The translations under genes were made by a program, and so were the position numbers. This document shows positions 1-4,947 of a stretch of DNA of 7,382 bases, in pieces. The notes below the pieces were generated by a model. The model was not told the origin of the DNA and made no database searches. It saw only the letters and a list, made by a program, of their open reading frames with translations. The first letter of the stretch is position 1, and each line of letters starts with the position of its first letter. Source of the DNA: Odoribacter sp. (lineage in GTDB: Bacteria; Bacteroidota; Bacteroidia; Bacteroidales; Marinifilaceae); NCBI GenBank assembly GCA_020024465.1, contig JAHHTT010000079.1, forward strand, positions 1 through 7,382, given 5' to 3'.

Positions 1-154
1 CAGCCGTATGGGTTTGCTGATTGATACGCTTATCTACATCCTGTTCGGTATAACCAATTTTTGTCCACCCATTATGACGGGCGATTTCCGGAGTGGTGTA
101 GGCATAAAGCATGGGAATGATCCGTTTGGATGTTTTTAATTGTATCTCAATCAT
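1..154 (-). CDS. T5orf172/GIY-YIG-type nuclease, N-terminal part (restriction subunit), cut by window edge
   Basis: The gene runs off the left edge; 51 codons are visible from ATG at 154-152. A Shine-Dalgarno AAGGGAG (169-163) lies 8 bases upstream and overlaps the stop of the methylase gene before it. The visible protein has YAYTTPEIARHNGWTKIGYT at about residues 17-36. The YAY and KIG pieces fit the two halves of a GIY-YIG-like (T5orf172/MUG113) nuclease core, and the following QQTHTA stretch is typical of restriction proteins in which this domain precedes a DEAD/DEAH helicase. The inferred role is the DNA-cleaving and translocating subunit of the restriction-modification operon starting at 2160. 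The helicase and catalytic C-terminal parts are outside the window, so intactness cannot be judged. The family is recognised by memory; the helicase is expected, not seen. Confidence 0.72.
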   Translation of the reverse strand, partial: MIEIQLKTSKRIIPMLYAYTTPEIARHNGWTKIGYTEQDVDKRINQQTHTA

Positions 155-167
155 AAAATCATCTCCC

Positions 168-1226
168 TTATCTCAAATTATCAACAATACCTTTGATATA
201 ATCGACTTCTTCTTCCCGAAGTCCTATTTTCTTAAAGAGCTGCCCATCAAGATCATGTCCGAAATCAAAGCCCTTACTGCCATCAGAATAATCAAGCAGG
301 TCTGGTACTCGTTTTCCCAAAGAAGTCAATGCCTCATCTGTCATCAAAAATGCGTATCGAATTACATAAGTTTTCATATACGCATAGAAATTTTCAGCTT
401 CTCTACAATTTTTGAAAGATTTCAATGCAACACGTGCTCTTCCAAAAGCAGAGTGGTTGTCCATGATTTCAAGCTGATTATCTCGCTTTTGTCCACCAGC
501 ATTTGCACTGGACACAACTACTTGCCATTCACCAATTTTATCGGGATTATTGGTGATAACATTTTTATCCGCTACAAACCATTTTGCCCGGCCCGCTTTG
601 CCTGCTTTATCATTTGTAAACAGCTTCACTTCATGGCTGAAATCTACATCCATGTCAGTATCATAAAGACGAACCTTATCAGGATTTTCCTCAGCAAAAT
701 TACTCTCAATCCCGAAAAATGTTCTCGGAAGAATGCCGTCGTGCATATACGCAATATGTTCTCTCTTCACAAATTCATCAATCTTCTTAAGGATTGTGTG
801 ATCATTGGGATTCAAGGGCATTAAATCCTCACCAGGATTATCTGCATGTATCTCGATAGTTTCCATGTCCGTAGTATACACATAGTCAAATCCTGATGTT
901 TTCTTAGTCATGTCCTTCAGAACAATAGACACGCCATCTGCGATTGCCGCTTGGGGAAAAATGCTATTGGAATTCTTATAAAAAACCAACTTTTTCAAAT
1001 GACGGTCATTGATTTGTTCACTTCCAAAAGCTCGTAACCCCTTGCCTGACTGATGAATCCATCTGCCTGCCGGATAAATCATAACAGAACCCTTAGTGGC
1101 GATTTGGTCCGCCTGCATCTGAAAATAGTGAAAGATATTTTTCTGTGTTTTTTGACCATTTGCTGTATCCTTCTGAGCTGTTTCTTCTTGATAAGGTGGA
1201 TTGCCGATCACAAAATCAAATTTCAT
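168..1226 (-). CDS. Eco57I-like N6-adenine DNA methyltransferase, catalytic NPPY half with target-recognition region
   Basis: This 352-residue protein starts almost directly at methyltransferase motif IV: FDFVIGNPPYQ at residues 3-13, with the catalytic N9-P10-P11-Y12. It lacks the SAM-binding motif I, which is in the preceding gene (1228-2160). Residues from about 150 to the C-terminus contain the DKAGKAGRAKWF stretch and probably form the target-recognition and C-terminal region, as in Eco57I-type gamma-class enzymes (motifs X-I-IV-recognition). The product should transfer a methyl group from SAM to the N6 of adenine once paired with its partner. ATG (1226-1224) is one base after the TGA of the upstream gene, with AGAAGGA inside that gene's end as ribosome binding site, so translation is probably coupled. 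Its TAA (170-168) overlaps the Shine-Dalgarno of the nuclease gene. Confidence is high for the methyltransferase family and moderate for its exact type. Confidence 0.85.
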   Translation of the reverse strand: MKFDFVIGNPPYQEETAQKDTANGQKTQKNIFHYFQMQADQIATKGSVMIYPAGRWIHQSGKGLRAFGSEQINDRHLKKLVFYKNSNSIFPQAAIADGVSIVLKDMTKKTSGFDYVYTTDMETIEIHADNPGEDLMPLNPNDHTILKKIDEFVKREHIAYMHDGILPRTFFGIESNFAEENPDKVRLYDTDMDVDFSHEVKLFTNDKAGKAGRAKWFVADKNVITNNPDKIGEWQVVVSSANAGGQKRDNQLEIMDNHSAFGRARVALKSFKNCREAENFYAYMKTYVIRYAFLMTDEALTSLGKRVPDLLDYSDGSKGFDFGHDLDGQLFKKIGLREEEVDYIKGIVDNLR

Positions 1227-1227
1227 A

Positions 1228-2160
1228 TCACTGTCCTTCTTTCTTGATGTTCATAAACAACATCGAGTTGTCTTTTCTCCAGTCGTATATCCTGCACGGG
1301 ACTGCTTCCACTTCAGAAGATTCTTCCTCCGCAAATATTCCATACAAGGAAAGCTGCTGAAACTCCTCATAAGGCTTGCCGAAGGGAACGGTATCTTTCA
1401 GTCCGTCCATTTGCCACAAGTTCCATGCAATCACATTCGCAATTTTCAGGATTTCCTTTTCCTCCGGCTCCTTCTGCCAGCGCTCCGTGTAATATTCTGT
1501 AAAGGTCAACAGAAGATTGACTCGTGCAATCAACAGGTTATCGCCCTGATATTCGTATCCATAGACGCTCTGAAAAGACCGCAGCACCCACTTGAACCAA
1601 TCTTCAAATGTTTTGGTATTTTCATTGACCACCCGGATTTTCCGATCCAGGATTCCAATTCGGTGATATGGCGGAATATACTCCCCAGTGGAAGCATCGT
1701 AGCGAGATACCAGATAGGGGGCCTCTCCGCAAGTGATTTCCAACCGCCGGGAGTCCACATAATGTTTCCACGTTTTCTTTTTCGGAAAGATAACCGGAGG
1801 TGGAGTTACGGTCCAGAATTGCCCGTCCGGTATGTTGAATACATCTTTTCGCCCAAACCATTCTTCGTCACATTGATTGTTCATCAAGTTACAGATCCAA
1901 GCTGGTGTAAATACCTCGCCCTTTTTCTTGGTTCGCTCAAATTGATCCTCCGCAACCTTGGTAATCCGTGGCTGAATGGTGTGTTTCGCCGCTTGAATCA
2001 CTTGTTCCGGCATGATTTGGCTTTTGTCTGTAACATTTGGCTGCAATGTTTCTGGTGGATCAGTTGCCCATATAATGTTCTTTTTAGTTGACTTATCCTG
2101 TAAAAGTACATTCAACGCCACTCGTACCGGATAAGAGGAAAAATCGATTAGCTTGTCCAC
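1228..2160 (-). CDS. Restriction-modification subunit M: SAM-binding half of a split N6-adenine methyltransferase
   Basis: The 310-residue protein contains a motif X-like KGEVFTP (residues 80-86), a motif I-like SAM loop LEITCGEAPYL (140-150), and a motif II/III-like block YGYEYQGDNLLIARVNLL (200-217) with acidic E203. It has no NPPY; that motif opens the next gene. Together the two read as one gamma-class adenine methyltransferase cut between motif III and motif IV. Proteins like this are annotated as restriction endonuclease subunit M in Clostridia. The start is GTG (2160-2158), with GGCAGGAG 9 bases upstream, and the N-terminus DKLIDFSSYPVRVALN matches the family start as I remember it. 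The reading frame stays open to 2298 upstream but offers no ATG, GTG or TTG there. Codon composition is GC-richer than the DUF262 gene (34 G/C of 60 in 1681-1740). Confidence 0.8.
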   Translation of the reverse strand: MDKLIDFSSYPVRVALNVLLQDKSTKKNIIWATDPPETLQPNVTDKSQIMPEQVIQAAKHTIQPRITKVAEDQFERTKKKGEVFTPAWICNLMNNQCDEEWFGRKDVFNIPDGQFWTVTPPPVIFPKKKTWKHYVDSRRLEITCGEAPYLVSRYDASTGEYIPPYHRIGILDRKIRVVNENTKTFEDWFKWVLRSFQSVYGYEYQGDNLLIARVNLLLTFTEYYTERWQKEPEEKEILKIANVIAWNLWQMDGLKDTVPFGKPYEEFQQLSLYGIFAEEESSEVEAVPCRIYDWRKDNSMLFMNIKKEGQ

Positions 2161-2191
2161 AGTTTGATACTCCTGCCCAAATTTCTTGCAT

Positions 2192-2211
2192 TTACCAAAA
2201 TGTGTACTTTT
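2192..2211. repeat. Imperfect direct repeat, copy 1 (leader of the restriction-modification operon)
   Basis: The 20 bases here match 2364-2383 at 18 positions (mismatches at repeat positions 11 and 14). Copy 2 encodes the last codons and stop of the resolvase. Read in the equivalent frame on the minus strand, copy 1 ends in T-F-W-stop, like the K-F-W-stop of the resolvase. It may be the remnant of a duplicated gene end or a recombination junction; chance similarity in AT-rich DNA is also possible. Confidence 0.5.
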
Positions 2212-2297
2212 TGGCAGGGTGATTTTCGGCTGGTAAACTGACGTATTTTTGATGTTAAGTACAGGAAATTGAATGGTAAAACGGTGAAAGCTGTGAT

Positions 2298-2303
2298 ATT
2301 ATA
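2298..2303 (-). promoter_or_regulatory. Candidate -10 box for the restriction-modification operon
   Basis: On the minus strand TATAAT is a perfect -10 match just downstream of the resolvase terminator, and it would give a leader of roughly 130 bases before the GTG at 2160. The hexamer 17 bases upstream (TGCCTG) is a poor -35, so this assignment is weak. It is the best match I saw between the terminator and the operon. The operon needs its own promoter if the terminator at 2314-2363 works. Confidence 0.3.
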
Positions 2304-2313
2304 GAAGTGATAG

Positions 2314-2363
2314 AAAAAAGCAGGCATTTACAGAAAGGTACACATTTCTGTAAAAACACCTGC
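2314..2363 (-). terminator. Rho-independent terminator of the resolvase gene
   Basis: An inverted repeat abuts the resolvase stop codon. Outer arms are GCAGG (2320-2324) with CCTGC (2359-2363); inner 10-base arms TTTACAGAAA (2327-2336) and TTTCTGTAAA (2345-2354) surround an 8-base loop. The minus-strand transcript then runs into six Ts (2319-2314). The stem plus T-tract layout fits a factor-independent terminator that separates the resolvase from the operon downstream. Confidence 0.8.
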
Positions 2364-2383
2364 TTACCAAAATTTGGACTTTT
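2364..2383. repeat. Imperfect direct repeat, copy 2 (resolvase 3' end)
   Basis: Partner of 2192-2211, with 18 of 20 bases identical and the copy starts 172 bases apart. This copy contains the resolvase stop codon and the codons for its C-terminal E-K-S-K-F-W. Confidence 0.5.
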
Positions 2384-2969
2384 CGTAAATCTCAGCACGA
2401 TAGCGGAATGTGGATAGTGCCATGCCACACCGTTTGGCAGCGGCAGTTCCTGTGATTTTTCCATTCTTCCATTGCTGATAGAGCGAATGAAAATTATCCG
2501 GCAGTGGTTTGGGAGGTCGCCCAAATCGAACCCCTTTTGCTTTGGCTGCGGCGATTCCTTCTGCCTGTCGTTGGCGAATCGTCGTGCGTTCATTTTCGGC
2601 TACAAAAGACAGCACTTGCAGCACAATATCACTCAGAAACGTACCCATTAAATCTTTTCCCCTTCGTGTATCCAGTAATGGCATATCCAATACTACAATG
2701 TCGATCCGCTTTTCCTTGGTCAAAATTCTCCACTGTTCCAGAATTTCATCGTAATTTCTTCCGAGACGATCAATGCTCTTGATATAGAGCAGATCGTCTT
2801 TTTTTAATTTACGCAGAAGCTTTTTGTACTGAGGACGGTTGAAATCTTTTCCCGATTGCTTATCTACAAAAATGTTTTTCTCTAAAACGCCAACTTCGCC
2901 TAATGCAATCAGCTGGCGATCTTCATTTTGTTCTTTTGTACTGACACGTGCATAACCATATACATTCAT
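2364..2969 (-). CDS. Serine resolvase/invertase-family site-specific recombinase
   Basis: The 201 residues are the usual length of a small Tn3/gamma-delta-type resolvase. Catalytic residues are at family positions: R8 and S10 in YARVSTKEQ, and D67-R68-L69-G70-R71 in the SIDRLGR segment. The dimerisation E-helix (about 111-138, ending ENERTTIRQRQAEGI) is followed by AKAKGVRFGRPP, an arm region that typically lies in the minor groove. A C-terminal helix-turn-helix follows (about 171-195, ITGTAAAKRCGMALSTFRYRA). The enzyme would cut and rejoin DNA through a phosphoserine link, resolving cointegrates or inverting segments. ATG (2969-2967) follows GAGGAGG by 8 bases. It has its own candidate promoter (3046-3075) and terminator. 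No clear multi-subsite res locus was recognised upstream. No transposase lies beside it, so it may be a relic of, or cargo in, a larger element. Confidence 0.93.
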   Translation of the reverse strand: MNVYGYARVSTKEQNEDRQLIALGEVGVLEKNIFVDKQSGKDFNRPQYKKLLRKLKKDDLLYIKSIDRLGRNYDEILEQWRILTKEKRIDIVVLDMPLLDTRRGKDLMGTFLSDIVLQVLSFVAENERTTIRQRQAEGIAAAKAKGVRFGRPPKPLPDNFHSLYQQWKNGKITGTAAAKRCGMALSTFRYRAEIYEKSKFW

Positions 2970-3045
2970 TGTTCGATCCTCCTCGATAGGCGTTCATCCT
3001 TTCGGGCTTGTAACTATTATTTCCGTAAATTTTAACCTGACGAGT

Positions 3046-3075
3046 GTTATATCATCTTCAAAAAAATGCGGTCAA
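3046..3075 (-). promoter_or_regulatory. Candidate promoter of the resolvase gene
   Basis: On the minus strand there is a -35 TTGACC (3075-3070, 5 of 6 matches), an 18-base spacer and an extended -10 TG-A-TATAAC (3054-3046, 5 of 6). The -35 sits inside the stem of the terminator of the preceding gene pair. The leader would be about 70 bases. Called by eye only. Confidence 0.5.
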
Positions 3076-3106
3076 ATATCGAGTACAGACCCGGTATTTT
3101 GACCGC
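3060..3106 (-). terminator. Rho-independent terminator after the two small genes
   Basis: Arms GCGGTCAAA (3068-3076) and TTTGACCGC (3098-3106), slightly extendable with mismatches, form a stem-loop. On the minus strand it is followed by an A and seven Ts (3066-3060). It lies 13 bases after the stop of the 100-residue gene and ends that operon before the resolvase. Confidence 0.82.
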
Positions 3107-3119
3107 AAATCGACTTTAT

Positions 3120-3422
3120 TTATGCAGTTGCATTCTTTCCGTCAGCCACCTGGAACCCATGTTTTTTTGCATATTCCCTTGCGGCAGCCAAACGTTCCTC
3201 GCTGTAAGGTGGTACCAGTCGGATAGAAAGTCGTGACTTATCCATCACATAAGTCACGCCACCTTCTGCTGTGCTTTTTTCCAGTTTGCACAGATGGGGA
3301 TACTTCTGACTGAACGCTGCCAGTCTGCGTTTCAAGTCGGCATTAAAGGTATAAATGCTTGCTTCCGGTTCGCCCTCGTTGTAGTTGATGATCGTCTCTT
3401 TTTCATATTTTTTTAGTTTCAT
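3120..3422 (-). CDS. Small conserved mobile-element protein, 100 residues, function unknown
   Basis: This is a soluble, lysine- and arginine-rich protein with no membrane segment. It has a strand-like N-terminus (KYEKETIINYNEGEPEASIY), a helical middle (about 28-41, ADLKRRLAAFSQKY), then the GGVTYVMDKSRLSIR block (54-68) and a charged helical tail (about 75-90). I recognise this pattern as a small protein common in clostridial conjugative elements; homologues are sometimes given misleading names, and I know of no established function. ATG (3422-3420) overlaps the TAA of the upstream gene by one base, with GAGGAGG inside that gene's end, so translation is probably coupled. A terminator follows directly. 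Confidence 0.8.
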   Translation of the reverse strand: MKLKKYEKETIINYNEGEPEASIYTFNADLKRRLAAFSQKYPHLCKLEKSTAEGGVTYVMDKSRLSIRLVPPYSEERLAAAREYAKKHGFQVADGKNATA

Positions 3423-3703
3423 TAGGCAATGTCCTCCTCGTAATCCGTAGTCGTTTCAATAAAGCGGCAGTGATTTCTTGCGTTGAAATACTCCTCCATC
3501 TGAGAGCGGATATAAAAATAAAAGGCTTGGTAATTGCTCTCAGAGATCTCATGATCGATTTTCTGCGTTAGTCTCAAGAGTTTTTGCTTGCTGATCCGAT
3601 CAACAGCCAATGCAGTAAGCCACTTCAGCCGAGTGACCGTGTTGTGGTGATTGGTACAACCATAGGCATACAGTACCTTTCGTTCTTCTAATGACAATTT
3701 CAT
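3422..3703 (-). CDS. Small conserved mobile-element protein, 93 residues, function unknown
   Basis: This soluble, mostly helical protein opens with LSLEERKVLYAYGCTNHHNT, followed by charged helices (about 22-75) and an acidic tail (TTTDYEEDIA). The opening resembles a group of small proteins that sit next to XRE regulators in clostridial integrative elements; I do not know a proven activity. No catalytic motif or transmembrane helix is visible. ATG (3703-3701) is preceded by GGAGG with a 9-base spacer, a strong site. It follows a probable 36-residue gene by 17 bases and overlaps the next gene by one base, so three small genes form one minus-strand operon diverging from the repressor gene at 4016. 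Confidence 0.75.
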   Translation of the reverse strand: MKLSLEERKVLYAYGCTNHHNTVTRLKWLTALAVDRISKQKLLRLTQKIDHEISESNYQAFYFYIRSQMEEYFNARNHCRFIETTTDYEEDIA

Positions 3704-3720
3704 TTTGAATTACCTCCATT

Positions 3721-3831
3721 TCATTTGATCGATTGCCGTTCTACCTGTATCCGTTCCTGTCCGAGTTTTTCTCCAACGTATTGTCCTCTTTGGTGCGCTC
3801 TTATCATGGCGAACACTTCCCCGGAGGTCAT
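3721..3831 (-). CDS. Probable small protein of 36 residues at the head of the small-gene operon
   Basis: Reading from ATG (3831-3829) gives 36 residues beginning MTSGEVFAMIRAHQRGQ and ending VERQSIK before TGA (3723-3721). The composition looks like a genuine soluble peptide with an amphipathic helix (about residues 4-30). The competing longer frame over the same bases is full of R, T and K and looks non-coding. The ribosome binding site is weak at this ATG. A second in-frame ATG (codon 9) has GGGGA about 10 bases upstream, so a 28-residue form is possible. The next gene begins 17 bases later. Function unknown; the call rests on composition and position, and needs conservation evidence. Confidence 0.45.
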   Translation of the reverse strand: MTSGEVFAMIRAHQRGQYVGEKLGQERIQVERQSIK

Positions 3832-3953
3832 ATCGCTTACAGCCGGTCATTCTGTTTTCAAGGTTCAATGTCTTGGTGACACTCTCATAATACCGAAAAA
3901 ACAGAGCTGTTCCCGTATATCCAAAAGGTAGGAAAATCATTGATAAATGGTGG
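3832..3953. other. Intergenic control region between divergent operons, no gene seen
   Basis: About 120 bases between the small-gene operon (minus) and the repressor promoter (plus). It presumably holds the minus-strand promoter, but no -35/-10 pair convinced me; TATTAT on the minus strand near 3890 lacks a matching -35. The minus-strand frame that crosses it (GTG start at 3961) has no ribosome binding site and an unlikely composition. Confidence 0.4.
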
Positions 3954-3973
3954 ATTTCCACGCTTATGGAAAT
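3954..3973. promoter_or_regulatory. Operator-like inverted repeat over the repressor promoter
   Basis: Perfect 7-base arms, ATTTCCA (3954-3960) and TGGAAAT (3967-3973), are separated by 6 bases. A symmetric 20-base site of this size fits a helix-turn-helix dimer. It covers the -35 and half the spacer of the promoter at 3955-3983, so a bound protein should block polymerase. Autoregulation by the adjacent XRE protein is the obvious inference. Confidence 0.6.
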
Positions 3974-3983
3974 ATGCTATAAT
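3955..3983 (+). promoter_or_regulatory. Promoter of the XRE regulator gene
   Basis: -35 TTTCCA (3955-3960, 4 of 6), a 17-base spacer and -10 TATAAT (3978-3983, perfect) with the extended TG at 3975-3976. Initiation near 3990 would leave a leader of about 26 bases with GGAGG at 4004-4008. Confidence 0.72.
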
Positions 3984-4015
3984 GAAAAAACAATACCACG
4001 GAAGGAGGCATTTCC

Positions 4016-4867
4016 TTGTACACGAAACTATCAATACCGGAGCGCTTAAAAGATTTGCGTGTGTCAGAAAAGCATCTGACACTGGAGCAGCTTTCGGAAC
4101 AGACAGGGCTTTCAAAATCCGCTCTTGGGAAATATGAGACTGATGATAATACCGAAATCAGTCCGTATGCGATCGTGACATTGGCAAAATTTTACGGAGT
4201 ATCTTCAGACTATCTGTTGGGTCTGACAGAAAATAAAAATCACCCAAACACAGCTCTGCATGAGCTGCATTTGAGTGATTTTGCGGTGGATGTATTAAAA
4301 GAAGGTCGAGTCAATACTCGTTTATTGAGTGAGCTGATTTGCCATCCCGGATTTTCCCGCTTGATGACGGATATGGAGATCTGCGTTGATCGGATTGCGG
4401 ATATGCACCTGAAGGATATGAATCTGCTTTTGGAACAGACCCGGCAGAAAATCATAGAGAAATATCATCCTGAAGCAGATGATCTTCCGCTAAGAACTCT
4501 GGAGCTGACACAAATCAGTGAAGAACTGTTTTATGGTCATGTATTGCATGATGATCTGGATGCTATTGTAAAAGACATTCGATCTGCTCACGAAAAAGAC
4601 AGTACGACAGCAGAGCCACAGACAGAAGCAGAAGTCACTGCACAAGACATGGCCGTGCTGTTGGCAGAAGCCCTTGATTATGAGGGGACAGCCGATGAGA
4701 AACGTGCATTCCTGGTTTGTAGCACTCTGGACATTAAATATAAAAAACTGACCGATGAGGAAAAGAAGATATTCGCCAGTGTATGTAAGAAATCCCCGAA
4801 GCTGGCTAATATCATCAGCCAACGAGGAAAAGGGGTGGCAAGACAGGGGAAGAGAATGGAAAAATAA
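4016..4867 (+). CDS. XRE-family transcriptional regulator (element repressor-like), 283 residues
   Basis: The N-terminal helix-turn-helix spans about residues 8-70: IPERLKDLR, then the recognition region LEQLSEQTGLSKSALGKYE (23-41) and the family ending FYGVSSDYLLGLTE (59-72). The rest, to 283, is a long charged helical region with no recognised catalytic motif. It may serve for dimerisation or signal sensing. The start is TTG (4016-4018), supported by GGAGG 7 bases upstream; no ATG serves the domain better. An extended -10 promoter with an overlapping operator lies directly upstream, and the small-gene operon diverges, so it probably controls itself and possibly that operon. Similar proteins occur as regulators in clostridial integrative elements; the role as element repressor is inference. 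A hairpin terminator follows the TAA. Confidence 0.88.
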   Translation: MYTKLSIPERLKDLRVSEKHLTLEQLSEQTGLSKSALGKYETDDNTEISPYAIVTLAKFYGVSSDYLLGLTENKNHPNTALHELHLSDFAVDVLKEGRVNTRLLSELICHPGFSRLMTDMEICVDRIADMHLKDMNLLLEQTRQKIIEKYHPEADDLPLRTLELTQISEELFYGHVLHDDLDAIVKDIRSAHEKDSTTAEPQTEAEVTAQDMAVLLAEALDYEGTADEKRAFLVCSTLDIKYKKLTDEEKKIFASVCKKSPKLANIISQRGKGVARQGKRMEK

Positions 4868-4880
4868 GTTTTCTAACCAT

Positions 4881-4920
4881 AAAGAGGCTGCAGCAAATTA
4901 TGCTTCGCTGCAGCCTCTTT
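4881..4920. terminator. Bidirectional terminator between converging genes
   Basis: Perfect 14-base arms AAAGAGGCTGCAGC (4881-4894) and GCTGCAGCCTCTTT (4907-4920) flank a 12-base loop. It lies between the stop of the XRE gene (plus) and the stop of the DUF262 gene (minus). The CTCTTT end of the stem reads as a short T-rich tail on either strand; the tract is short, but the stem is strong and GC-rich in its core. Confidence 0.78.
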
Positions 4921-4947
4921 GGGTATTTTGATGCATATCCGGATTTT

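Larger units (their letters stand above)
2161..2313. other. Leader between the resolvase terminator and the restriction-modification operon
   Basis: About 150 bases with no convincing gene. On the minus strand, the frame of the methyltransferase gene is open back to a TAA at 2301-2299 but has no standard start codon. The stretch contains one copy of the imperfect direct repeat (2192-2211) also present at the resolvase 3' end, and a TATAAT at 2303-2298. Confidence 0.5.

Noticed and set aside
111..824. 237-codon open frame on the plus strand
   Set aside because: Antisense to the NPPY methyltransferase gene; Cys/Phe/Ile-rich, implausible product, no family pattern or good ribosome binding site.
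1201..2091. 296-codon open frame on the plus strand
   Set aside because: Mirror of the subunit M gene on the opposite strand, whose motifs X, I and II/III are clear; the plus-strand product has no recognisable domain.
2255..2593. 112-codon minus-strand frame overlapping the resolvase 3' half
   Set aside because: Runs in another frame through the resolvase coding sequence and its terminator; composition not protein-like.
2970..3045. Possible res site for the resolvase upstream of its gene
   Set aside because: Only loose AT-rich symmetry (TAAC...GTTA) was seen; no repeated subsites with matching arms, so not annotated.
3710..3961. 83-codon minus-strand frame from a GTG
   Set aside because: No ribosome binding site at the GTG, tail rich in R, T and K, and the 36-codon frame on the same bases has a more natural composition.
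4240..4822. Minus-strand frames of 71 and 110 codons under the XRE gene
   Set aside because: Antisense shadows of the XRE regulator with no ribosome binding site or domain signal.
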